From Komagataeibacter kakiaceti JCM 25156 (lineage in GTDB: Bacteria; Pseudomonadota; Alphaproteobacteria; Acetobacterales; Acetobacteraceae), in contig NZ_BAIO01000038.1 in assembly GCF_000613305.1 (NCBI RefSeq), positions 1 to 11,463 of the forward strand: DNA of 11,463 nt, in the 5' to 3' direction. Shown here piece by piece: positions 1 through 7,192 of the stretch (positions are counted from its first letter, which is position 1; each line of letters starts with the position of its first letter). A program made the translations under genes and the position numbers. Below the pieces are notes generated by a model. That model saw nothing but the letters and a program-made list of their open reading frames with translations. It did no database searches and had not been told where the DNA came from.

Positions 1-1
1 C

Positions 2-373
2 GCCGACCTGATCGACATTGCCCGCGGCACGGCCATTCCCGTATGGGGCTGCGACGCGGACGGGCTGACACAGGTCGTGGCCCTGCCCAACAGGTCGTTC
101 ATGGGCGAATATTACCTGCGCCTGAACGTGGAGGACCGCCCCGGCGTGATCGCGGACATCACCGCCGTGCTGCGTGACAACGGCGTATCCCTGCGCAGCA
201 TGCTCCAGCATGCCGATGTGCATGAGGTCCGCCCCGATGGCACGCGCGCCGTGCCGCTGGTGCTTCTGACACACAGGACATCGGAAGCGGCGATGCAGCA
301 TGCCCTGCATCATATTGCCGAACTGTCCGCCGTGCTGGACGAACCCGCCCTGATCCGTATCGACGCGGGCTGA
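2..373 (+). CDS. hom: Homoserine dehydrogenase, C-terminal part with ACT domain (5' end outside window)
   Basis: The reading frame is open from the window edge to a TGA at 371-373, giving the last 123 residues. The visible part is a C-terminal ACT domain: a GEYYLRLNVEDRPGVIADI segment (nt ~104-160) is the usual first strand and helix, followed by the VLRDNGVSLRSMLQ segment. In the family this domain follows the NAD(P)-binding and catalytic domains and mediates feedback control by threonine. The enzyme reduces aspartate semialdehyde to homoserine in the cytoplasm, on the threonine/methionine branch. The catalytic part is outside the window, so identification rests on the ACT domain and on the neighbour recJ, a common alphaproteobacterial association. 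Another ACT-containing enzyme cannot be fully excluded. recJ starts 28 bp downstream on the same strand, so the two are probably co-transcribed. Confidence 0.82.
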   Translation, partial: ADLIDIARGTAIPVWGCDADGLTQVVALPNRSFMGEYYLRLNVEDRPGVIADITAVLRDNGVSLRSMLQHADVHEVRPDGTRAVPLVLLTHRTSEAAMQHALHHIAELSAVLDEPALIRIDAG

Positions 374-401
374 CGCTCGCCATTGCAGAGATTTCCGCCC
401 C

Positions 402-2245
402 ATGCCCGCCGCTGACCTGCTTTCCCCCCATCCGGCCGCTTCCTCCCCACAGGCGGCGGAACCCGCCGTACTGGGGGTGACCCGCAGCGTGACGGGCCGC
501 AGGTGGAACTGGCGCGAGGGCGGGCAGGCCAGCCATACCGACCGGATGGGCATGGCCATTGCCCAGCAGACCGGCCTGCCCGAAATCGTGGGCCGCATGC
601 TGGCCCTGCGTCACGTCGCCCCGGAAGATGTCGCCACCTACCTGACCCCCACCCTGCGGGCGCTCATGCCCGATCCGTCCACCTGCGCGGACATGGATAC
701 GGCGGCGGCCCGTCTGGCCACCGCCATCCGCAATGGCGAAACGGTGGGGCTGTTCGGGGATTATGATGTGGACGGCGCGTGTTCCACCGCCTCATGACCG
801 ATTTTCTGCGCCGTATGGGCTGCACGGTCCTGACCCACATCCCCGATCGCATGACGGAGGCTACGGCCCCAACACGCCCGCCATCGAAGCCATGATGGAT
901 CAGGGGGCCAGCCTGATCGTCTGCCTGGACTGCGGCACGGCGGCGGTGGAGGTGCTGGAGGCTGTCAGCCGCCGGGGCGATGTCATCATTCTCGACCACC
1001 ATCAGGTTCAGGGCGCGTTGCCGAAGGTACTGGCCACGGTCAACCCCAACAGGCCGGACTGTTCATCCGGCCTGCGCCATATCTGCGCGGCGGCGGTTAC
1101 GTTTCTGACAGTCGTGGCCACGACCCGCATCCTGCGCCGGGAGGGCTGGTTCGACACCCACCCCGAACCGCAGCTTATGGACAGCCTCGATCTGGTCGCG
1201 CTGGCGACCGTATGCGACGTGATGCCGCTGGGCGGGCTCAATCGCGCCTTTGTCGCGCAGGGGCTGAAGATCATGGCGCGCAGGCAGCGCACTGGGCTTT
1301 CCGCCCTGCTGGACGGTGGCCGGGGCGCGGGATCCCCTTTCCGCCTTCACCTGCGGCTTCGCGGTGGGGCCACGCATCAATGCCGGGGGGCGTATCGCGG
1401 ATTCGGGACTGGGGCTGCGTCTATTGCTCTGTGATGACGCGGCCGAGGCCCGGACGCTGGCCGAGCGCCTGAACACGGTCAACCACAACCGCCAGGGTGT
1501 CGAGGCCGGAATTCTGGACCGCGCCATGGAACTGGCGGCACAGCAACGCGCGCAGGGTCATGCCGTACTGGTGCTGAGCGGGCGCGACTGGCACCCCGGC
1601 GTGGTGGGCATCGTGGCCGGGCGCATCAAGGAAAAATTCAATCGTCCCGTTCTGGTTGGCGCGGAACTGGAGGATGGCAGCGTAAAAGGCTCCGCCCGCT
1701 CCGTGCCGGGGCAGGATCTGGGGGGCGCGATCATCGCGGCACGGCAGGCGGGCCTGCTGACCTCTGGCGGGGGCCATGCCATGGCGGCGGGTTTCAGGCT
1801 ACCGGCCGGGGGCGTTCCCGCCCTGCATGCGTTTCTTGACCGCCATCTGGCAGGTGCCGCCGACCTGCCCGACGCCGTGGACCTGACCATTGACGCGGTT
1901 GTGAACGTGGCCGCCGCCAATGTGGAGCTTGCGACCGACATGGACCGTCTGGCCCCGTTCGGCGCGGGGAATGACGAACCGCTGATCGCCCTGCCCCGCG
2001 TGCGCGTGGCCTATGCCGAGCGCATAGGCCGCGAGGGCAACACCCTGCGCCTGACGGTACAGGGCGAGGGACGTGGCCCCCGGATCAAGGCGCTGGTGTT
2101 CCGCGCCAATGAAAGCCCGCTTGCCCCCGTGCTGGAAGACCGTGACGCCCCACCGCTGCATCTGGCGGGCTGGCTGCGCGCGGAAAGCTGGAACGGGCGG
2201 ACATCCGCCACTTTTTTCATTCGCGATGTGGCGAGTGCCCAATAA
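402..2245 (+). CDS. recJ: Single-stranded-DNA-specific 5'-3' exonuclease RecJ, interrupted by three 1-base frameshifts
   Basis: RecJ degrades single-stranded DNA 5' to 3' in recombination and mismatch repair. The protein is readable only across three frames. Frame 1 (402 to ~790) ends in the DHH-family motif DYDVDG (residues 120-125). A missing C near 789-793 shifts into the frame reading LMTDFLRRMGCTVLTHIPDRMTE. A missing G near 859-861 shifts into the frame with CLDCG and the DHH motif (994-1002). An extra G at 1315-1316 shifts into the last frame, which carries GPRINAGGRIADS and the DHHA1-type GGGHAMAAGF (around 1768-1797). Restoring the indels gives 615 codons including the stop, a normal length for alphaproteobacterial RecJ. 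All catalytic motifs are intact, so sequencing error is more likely than a dead gene. The ATG at 402 follows hom by 28 bp and has only a weak ribosome binding site. Confidence 0.9.
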
Positions 2246-2268
2246 TCCAATATTTTTTCATTGAGGGG

Positions 2269-2295
2269 TTGACCCATCCCGGCTGTCGGGATACT
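2269..2295 (+). promoter_or_regulatory. Probable sigma-70 promoter of tRNA-Glu, overlapping a dyad
   Basis: TTGACC at 2269-2274 resembles a -35 box. GATACT at 2290-2295 is a 4-of-6 match to -10, at a short 15-bp spacing, and about 17 bp upstream of the mature tRNA 5' end. A perfect inverted repeat ATCCCG-GCTGT-CGGGAT (2276-2292) lies between and over these boxes. It may instead be a hairpin at the 3' end of the recJ transcript. Assigned by position and consensus only. Confidence 0.42.
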
Positions 2296-2312
2296 TACCG
2301 CTCACGCCTTTA

Positions 2313-2388
2313 GTCCCGTTCGTCTAGAGGCCTAGGACACCGCCCTTTCACGGCGGCAACACGGGTTCGAATCCCGTACGGGACGCCA
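2313..2388 (+). tRNA. tRNA-Glu (anticodon TTC), CCA encoded
   Basis: A 76-nt cloverleaf is visible. The acceptor stem is GTCCCGT (2313-2319) with ACGGGAC (2378-2384), followed by discriminator G and an encoded CCA (2386-2388). The anticodon stem is CCGCC (2340-2344) with GGCGG (2352-2356), around the loop CTTTCAC, so the anticodon TTC is at 2347-2349. The T stem is ACGGG/CCCGT around TTCGAAT. TTC reads GAA and GAG codons. The gene stands alone between recJ and an AT-richer gap. tRNA 3' ends are frequent integration sites, but I see no copy of this 3' end elsewhere in the window. Confidence 0.97.
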
Positions 2389-2917
2389 AGCCTTTCCATG
2401 GGCTTACAGGGGATTTAAGATTATTCCCCTGATCTGAGAGATAATGAAAGCATCTCTTTCAGGCATAAAAAGCTGTTAAATCCTGAAAATATATTCAGTC
2501 GGGTTTGGAGCGGATCTTCTTACAGGATCGCTTATTCTTCTATCCGTTGGAAAATTCAGAAATCACCTTCCGGCCATAGCTGATGATCGTAACGCATCAA
2601 TGCTGCTGTGGTTGGGAAAAGGGGAAACAGAGTTTCCCGATCCTGCCAACTTATTCCGCGCGCGCACCCACTGACAGCAGGGAATATTTCCCTTCAGCCT
2701 GACAGGAATGAGTGTCCATTTGTGAGCCGGGATTTTTGCTGTTCCTGTATTCCATACTCAGCATATTGCGTGACCACGCAAGATGTTAGGAACTGTCTGA
2801 AAAACCTGTTCAGGAATGCGAATTATAAGGAAGATTCAGGAAACGTCGCCTTTTTGAAAAAAGGCGACGCCCGGAAACTTTTACTGTCTTTTATACATCA
2901 TCCATTCAGGCGGCTTC
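2389..2917. other. Gene-poor, AT-richer gap downstream of tRNA-Glu
   Basis: This stretch is visibly richer in A and T than its surroundings and holds no supported gene. A weak hairpin, AGGGGA (2408-2413) with TCCCCT (2425-2430), lies 20 bp after the tRNA and could end its transcript, but it has no clear T tract. A perfect 12-bp-armed palindrome lies at 2844-2869 (separate entry). A possible 117-codon reading frame from a GTG at 2608 has no ribosome binding site, unusual composition and no recognisable motif, and it runs into the 3' end of the convergent dehydrogenase. The base composition fits either old insertion debris at the tRNA or a simple intergenic region. Confidence 0.6.
2844..2869. 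repeat. 26-bp perfect palindrome, possible dispersed intergenic repeat or terminator-like hairpin
   Basis: The left arm CGTCGCCTTTTT (2844-2855) and right arm AAAAAGGCGACG (2858-2869) are exactly complementary around a 2-nt centre, so either strand can form a very stable hairpin. T and A runs sit inside the stem, unlike a classical terminator where they follow it. It lies 48 bp beyond the stop of the minus-strand dehydrogenase, where a terminator would be expected. From memory, similar GGCG-rich stems with an A/T-rich tip are dispersed in intergenic regions of Komagataeibacter genomes. That is unverified here. Confidence 0.6.
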
Positions 2918-3678
2918 CTACAGTTTCATTCCGCCCGAGGCCTCGATACGCTGGGCGTTGATCCAGCCGGTATCCGGCCCCAGCAATGCGGCGACGGCCC
3001 CGCCAATGTCATCGGGCCGACCCGCGCGGCCCAGCGCCGTGACCGAGGCGATATAGCTGTTGATGTCCTTGTTGTCGCGTACCGCGCCGCCGCCAAAATC
3101 GGTCTCGATCGCGCCGGGGGCAAGCGTATTGACCGATATGCGCCGCGCCGCGAGTTCCGCGGCCTCGTAACGCGTCAGCACCTCGACCGCGCCTTTCATC
3201 GCCGCATAGGCCGCGTATCCCGGCAGGCAGAAGCGCGTAAGCCCGGTCGAGATGTTCAGGATGCGCCCCCCATCGGCCATGTGGGGCACGAGCTTCTGGG
3301 TCAGGAAAAAGGTGCCCTTCAGGTGGATGTTGACCAGCATGTCGAACTGTTCCTCCGTCGTTTCCATCAGGGGCGCATGAATGCCGATCCCTGCGTTGTT
3401 GACCAGAAAATTGAACCGTTCGGCTTTCCACTCCGCCAGCACGCCCGCGACGCTCGTGGCAAAGCCGTCAAACGTCGCGATCCTGGAGACATCAAGCGGA
3501 AGGGCCCGCGCCCGGCGGCCCATCTGCGTCAGTTCCCGCTCCACGCGCGTGCGCCCTCGCTGTCGCTTCGGTAGGTCAGGATAATATCCACGCCCTGACG
3601 CGCCAGGTGCCGGACCATGCTCAGCCCCAGCCCACGGTTCGCCCCGGTTACGATCGCGATGGGTGTGTTATCGGCCAT
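2918..3678 (-). CDS. Short-chain dehydrogenase/reductase (SDR), one frameshift
   Basis: A classical SDR oxidoreductase using NAD(P)H on a carbonyl or alcohol substrate in the cytoplasm; the substrate cannot be read from the sequence. The ATG at 3678 is preceded by GGAGAG about 5 nt upstream. The cofactor motif TGANRGLG is at residues 11-18, NNAG at 94-97, catalytic Ser144 in NISTG, Tyr158 and Lys162 in YAAMK, and a LAPGAIETDF loop near 187-195. One base is missing next to 3544 (a C on the plus strand). It shifts the frame after GARA; restoring it gives AVEREL and a 253-residue protein, normal for the family. The TYRS segment after strand 2 would fit NADP(H). It diverges from a TetR-type regulator that may control it. 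As sequenced the gene is broken, but all active-site residues are present. Confidence 0.88.
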
Positions 3679-4003
3679 TTTCGTCTCTCCATGTCCTGTT
3701 GATGGGAAAAACGTACAGGGTCGGGCCAAGGAGATAATCAGGCAGGTGACGACCACACATGTCGGGAATCCCGAACAATTGATTTCCGATTTCAGGCAGA
3801 TAATGGCGGAAAACACAGGCCGATGACCGGTTGTGGCGCGATCGGGCCGGGCCGTATCTGGTTCCCGCCTTTTGTGCCATATACTGGCATGATACGGTCG
3901 GTCAGTGCGGCTGGAAGCCGTCATCCGGCGTGAGCATGGTTTTCTCGTGTCTTGAATGATCCGGATAGCCTGCGGCATGATGGATCGGGACAAGGGAGAG
4001 TGA
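3679..4003. promoter_or_regulatory. Divergent promoter region between SDR and TetR genes, with candidate operators
   Basis: This 325-bp gap has no supported gene and should hold both promoters. Three dyads stand out. TCGGGA-A-TCCCGA is at 3762-3774. TGCCA-TATAC-TGGCA is at 3875-3889. A wider pair, CCGTATC (3852-3858) with GATACGG (3891-3897), encloses the second. TetR-family proteins bind short palindromes in such divergent gaps, so any of these may be the operator. I could not assign -35/-10 boxes with confidence. The AGGGAG at 3993-3998 is the ribosome binding site of the TetR gene. Confidence 0.5.
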
Positions 4004-4651
4004 ATGAAGCCCATCGCCACCACCGAGGCCCCCAGACCGGGGCTGCGGGAACGCAAGCAGGCCCGCGTGCGCAGCATGATCATTGCGCAGGCCATGCGGC
4101 TCTTTTCCGCGCAGGGGTATGACCAGACAACCGTGGACGAAGTGGCCGAGGCGGCCGAGGTCTCACGCCGCACCCTGTTCCGCATGTTCGAGACGAAGGG
4201 CGACATCGTTCTCGCCTGGACAAAGGGCATGACCCAGGCCCTGACCGAAGCGCTGGAATCCTGCCCCAGGGACACGCACCCCGCTGATGCGATGATGCAC
4301 GCCTTCATCTCCCTCGTGCCCCGTATCGCCGCCAACCGGCAGGATACGTATGCCTTTGTCTATCTGATCGAGAAGACGCCCTCGCTCCAGACGGTCAGTA
4401 TGCAGAAATACAGGAAATGGGAAGACTGCCTGGCGGAAGGATTGCTCAAGCGCATAACCGAGCGCAGGAGCCGCCGGAACGCGGCCCGGCTCATGGCGCG
4501 CTGTGGCATCGCCATTTTCCGCACGGCGCTGGATGAATGGATCCGGCTGAAGGGGCGGCCCGCCCTTGTGCCGCTGTTGCAGAAAACCTATGCCCTGCAA
4601 TCATCCATGTGGAAGCAGCCGGACGTTACCGGCCCTGATATTCCGGCCTGA
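4004..4651 (+). CDS. TetR/AcrR-family transcriptional regulator
   Basis: A 215-residue helix-turn-helix repressor. The N-terminal DNA-binding domain spans about residues 22-70: helix MIIAQAMRLFSAQGYDQTTV, then DEVAEAAEVSRRTLFRMF with the recognition helix near VSRRTLFRMFETKG. The rest is a mostly helical ligand-binding and dimerisation domain of a type seen in many TetR proteins; its ligand cannot be inferred. The basic stretch RERKQARVRSM before the first helix is typical. The ATG at 4004 follows AGGGAG with 5-nt spacing. It is divergent from the SDR gene, and TetR proteins often repress a divergent neighbour together with themselves. It converges with the aldehyde dehydrogenase gene 88 bp away. 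The target is inferred from position only. Confidence 0.9.
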   Translation: MKPIATTEAPRPGLRERKQARVRSMIIAQAMRLFSAQGYDQTTVDEVAEAAEVSRRTLFRMFETKGDIVLAWTKGMTQALTEALESCPRDTHPADAMMHAFISLVPRIAANRQDTYAFVYLIEKTPSLQTVSMQKYRKWEDCLAEGLLKRITERRSRRNAARLMARCGIAIFRTALDEWIRLKGRPALVPLLQKTYALQSSMWKQPDVTGPDIPA

Positions 4652-4695
4652 GCCGGGTCGCGCCCGTTCGGTGAACGCGCGGGAGCCCCGCTTGT

Positions 4696-4719
4696 GGCCC
4701 CACCCATGCGGGCAGGGCC
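4696..4719. terminator. Possible hairpin between convergent TetR and aldehyde dehydrogenase genes
   Basis: GGCCC (4696-4700) pairs with GGGCC (4715-4719). An inner CCC/GGG pair follows a 2x2 mismatch, with an ATGC loop. It lies 44 bp after the TetR stop and 20 bp before the end of the aldehyde dehydrogenase gene. No U tract follows, so termination is only a guess from position. Confidence 0.25.
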
Positions 4720-4739
4720 GTTCTGTCGGAGCCTGCGGA

Positions 4740-6251
4740 TCAGAAGAAACCGCGGCTGTTCTCGCTGTAGCTGACCAGCAGGTTCTTGGTCTGCTGGTAG
4801 TGTTCCAGCACCATCTTGTGCGTTTCACGGCCGATGCCGGATTTCTTGTATCCGCCAAACGCCGCATGCGCGGGATAGACGTGGTAGCAGTTGACCCAGA
4901 CGCGACCGGCTTCCAGCCCGCGGCCGACACGGTAGCAGGTGTTGGCGTTGCGGCTCCACACACCCGAGCCGAGGCCGAAGGGGGTGTCGTTGGCGATGGC
5001 CAGCGCTTCTTCTTCCGTCTTGAAGGTGGTCACGGCCAGAACGGGGCCGAAGATTTCCTCCTGGAAGATGCGCATCTTGTTGTTGCCCTTGAACACGGTG
5101 GGCTCCACATAGCACCCGTTGTTCAGCTCGCTGCCCAGATCGGGGCGACCGCCGCCGATCAGCAGTTCGGCGCCTTCGTTGCGGCCGATGTCCATGTAGG
5201 ACATGATCTTCGCCTGATGACCGGCAGAGTTCTGCGCGCCCATCATGGTGTTCGGGTCAAGCGGGTTGCCCTGGCGGATGGCCTTCACGCGCGGCAGGGC
5301 GCGTTCCATGAACTTCTCATAGATCGATTCATGGATCAGCGCGCGGCTGGGGCATGAACAGATCTGGCCCTGGTTCAGGGCGAACATGGCGAAACCTTCC
5401 AGCGCCTTGTCCAGATAGGCATCGTCCTGATCCATCACATCGGCAAAGAAGATGTTGGGGGACTTGCCGCCCAGTTCCAGCGTCGCCGGAATCAGGTGTT
5501 CGGCCGCCGCGTGCGCGATCATCTTGCCGGTGGGGGTGGAACCGGTAAAGGCGATCTTGGCGATGCGGTCGCTGTTGGACAGGGCGGCGCCCACGTCCTT
5601 GCCAAGGCCGTTGACGATGTTCAGCGCGCCGGGCGGGAACAGGTCACCGATCAGTTCCATCAGCACGAGCATGCTGGCGGGGGTGCTTTCGGCGGGCTTC
5701 ATGACCACGCAGTTACCGGCGGCCAGCGCGGGAGCCAGCTTCCATGCGCCCATCAGCAGCGGGAAGTTCCACGGAATGATCTGCGCCACGACGCCCAGCG
5801 GCTCATGGAAGTGATAGGCGATGGTCGTGGCGTCGATCTCGCTCAGCGCACCTTCCTGCGCGCGGATGCAACCGGCGAAGTAACGGAAATGATCAATGGC
5901 CAGCGGGATGTCCGCGTTCAGCGTCTCGCGGATGGGCTTGCCGTTGTCCCATGTCTCGGCACGGGCGAGCAGGTCCAGGTTCTGCTCCATGCGCTCGGCG
6001 GCCCGCAGCAGGATCAGCGCGCGTTCGGCGGGGGCCATGTGACCCCATTTGGTCTTGGCCTTGTGCGCGGCATCAAGTGCCAGTTCCACATCGGCGGCGG
6101 TGGAAGCGGGCACTTCACACAGCACGCGGCCATCAACGGGGGATGTATTGGTCAGGTAATGACCTTCAACGGGGGCGACCCATTCCCCGCCAATGTAGTT
6201 GGCGTAACGGGACTTGAACGGAGGGGGGGCCGAGAGGCTATCTGATGACAC
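4740..6251 (-). CDS. aldB: NAD(P)-dependent aldehyde dehydrogenase, AldB/ExaC type
   Basis: A 503-residue full-length ALDH-superfamily enzyme that oxidises aldehydes such as acetaldehyde to the acid, in the cytoplasm. Visible motifs: IPWNFP with Asn162, Lys185 in KPAESTP, a FTGST cofactor loop at 235-239, catalytic-base Glu259 in LELGGKSPN, and nucleophile Cys298 in [18 protein letters not shown] and the C-terminal [18 protein letters not shown] and [15 protein letters not shown] closely follow E. coli AldB and Pseudomonas ExaC, which are about this length. The start is GTG at 6251, with AAGGA 9 nt upstream; no in-frame ATG fits better. In acetic acid bacteria most ethanol oxidation is periplasmic, so this soluble enzyme would handle acetaldehyde that enters the cell; that role is inferred. 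The 674-bp gap upstream with dyads suggests it has its own regulated promoter. Confidence 0.94.
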   Translation of the reverse strand: MSSDSLSAPPPFKSRYANYIGGEWVAPVEGHYLTNTSPVDGRVLCEVPASTAADVELALDAAHKAKTKWGHMAPAERALILLRAAERMEQNLDLLARAETWDNGKPIRETLNADIPLAIDHFRYFAGCIRAQEGALSEIDATTIAYHFHEPLGVVAQIIPWNFPLLMGAWKLAPALAAGNCVVMKPAESTPASMLVLMELIGDLFPPGALNIVNGLGKDVGAALSNSDRIAKIAFTGSTPTGKMIAHAAAEHLIPATLELGGKSPNIFFADVMDQDDAYLDKALEGFAMFALNQGQICSCPSRALIHESIYEKFMERALPRVKAIRQGNPLDPNTMMGAQNSAGHQAKIMSYMDIGRNEGAELLIGGGRPDLGSELNNGCYVEPTVFKGNNKMRIFQEEIFGPVLAVTTFKTEEEALAIANDTPFGLGSGVWSRNANTCYRVGRGLEAGRVWVNCYHVYPAHAAFGGYKKSGIGRETHKMVLEHYQQTKNLLVSYSENSRGFF

Positions 6252-6925
6252 GGATGATGTTCCTTCGGGAGAATGCAGGCCGGATCAATGTACGTGTGGG
6301 CAGATACTGGTATTGTTCGGTATTATCTGCGCGGCATTGAGGCATTACAGTAAAACAGGGCGGATGTTGTCTGGCGCTATCCATTTTCACAGGATGATCG
6401 TTCCGGTCATGCCGGAATCACAACACGTAAACCTGTAGAACATGTGGGTATGATCTCCGCGCAAACTGGACAGAACCTGGACACGACCCGGTGAGAGGCC
6501 GGGGGCCCTCAGCATTTTCGGATATATAGGCGGCGCGGCGCTCGCAAGCCGAGCGGAGTAACGTACTCGTGAGTCATACATCCGGTGCCATTATTCACAT
6601 GGTGACTGACACCCGCTGTCAGAATGACATGTGGTTAATAAACTGGGGTTTTGGCCTTTATGCTTCGGACGAGACCATATCCCCGCACATATCAGTCTAT
6701 CTGTATCAACATAACAGAAAACGATCATTTGCTGTGCCCATCCCCAATCTTGGGCCTGAACGAATCAGGAAGGAACGGACGACAATATACAGGATGTTTT
6801 CGGTACTGTTTAAAGCGCGCCAGACGTGGACACCGTGTCACACCCACTCCGCGCGGGCGGGATGGAGATGGACAACGCGGCGACCTGTGCCGCGAATGCG
6901 CGGGAACATGTCAGGAAACGGTTTT
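6252..6925. promoter_or_regulatory. Large gap upstream of the aldehyde dehydrogenase, with several operator-like dyads
   Basis: This 674-bp stretch has no supported gene. It must carry the minus-strand promoter of the aldehyde dehydrogenase, and it ends at the 3' end of the lipoprotein gene. Perfect dyads are GCAGATA-N17-TATCTGC (6300-6330), TTCCGG-TCATG-CCGGAA (6401-6417), CTGACA-CCCGC-TGTCAG (6606-6622) and CCGCG-AATG-CGCGG (6890-6903). The last is 23 bp beyond the lipoprotein stop and may help end that transcript, although it lacks a U tract. The part from about 6560 to 6830 is AT-richer. Possible frames here have no ribosome binding site and run antisense into the neighbouring genes. Confidence 0.5.
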
Positions 6926-7186
6926 CTACCGGGCACCCCAGAATTCATCGCCCAGATAATCGGGCGGACCGCCGTCCAGCCCTTCGGACTGGAAACCATC
7001 ATCATATGGCCCGGAATAAAACCCCATCCCATAGCCATGTTCATTCCAGTCATTATTGGCGATCGGCGGGCCATCCATACCCGTCGGCTCCGGTCCGGTG
7101 GGGCCGGTGCAGGCCGCAAGCAGCCCGGCAAGACCGAACAGGAGAAGCAGGAGGCGGAAACGCTGGCGGATCATTTTCCCTGTCAT
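6926..7186 (-). CDS. Small lipoprotein of unknown function
   Basis: An 86-residue protein with a basic N-terminus (MTGKMIRQRFR), a leucine-rich hydrophobic core and the lipobox LLAAC, with Cys26 as the lipidated residue. The mature part of about 60 residues is acidic and rich in Gly, Pro, Asp and Tyr, with no Cys and no recognisable domain. The +2 residue is Thr, so outer-membrane sorting is likely by the usual rule. The ATG at 7186 is 6 bp after the amidohydrolase stop. An in-frame second ATG at 7174 follows AGGGA closely and also keeps the full signal peptide, so the true start may be either. The tight spacing implies co-transcription with the amidohydrolase, perhaps as an envelope partner; I do not recognise the function. 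Confidence 0.72.
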   Translation of the reverse strand: MTGKMIRQRFRLLLLLFGLAGLLAACTGPTGPEPTGMDGPPIANNDWNEHGYGMGFYSGPYDDGFQSEGLDGGPPDYLGDEFWGAR

Positions 7187-7192
7187 GATGGT

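Noticed and set aside
2408..2430. AGGGGA/TCCCCT hairpin after the tRNA as a rho-independent terminator
   Set aside because: The 6-bp stem has no T tract after it, so I mention it only within the gap entry.
2791..2820. CCTGTTCAGGAAT resembling the end of the IS5-type element at 9215
   Set aside because: Only CCTGTT and a shifted GGAAT agree, with no second end nearby, so the likeness is probably chance.
2608..2961. Plus-strand open frame of 117 codons in the AT-richer gap
   Set aside because: GTG start without a ribosome binding site, no motif, passes through the 26-bp palindrome and overlaps the end of the convergent SDR gene.
3529..4335. Minus-strand open frame of 268 codons overlapping the TetR gene and the SDR start
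   Set aside because: Only its last 49 codons (from the ATG at 3678) are real, as the SDR N-terminus. The rest is antisense to the TetR gene and its promoter.
4566..5357. Long plus-strand open frame of 263 codons antisense to the aldehyde dehydrogenase
   Set aside because: It lies over a clear full-length enzyme gene, has no ribosome binding site or family motif, and long antisense frames are expected in GC-rich codon usage.
5496..6245. Plus-strand open frame of 249 codons antisense to the aldehyde dehydrogenase
   Set aside because: Mirror of the real gene's codon bias; it is His-, Gln- and Gly-rich without any domain.
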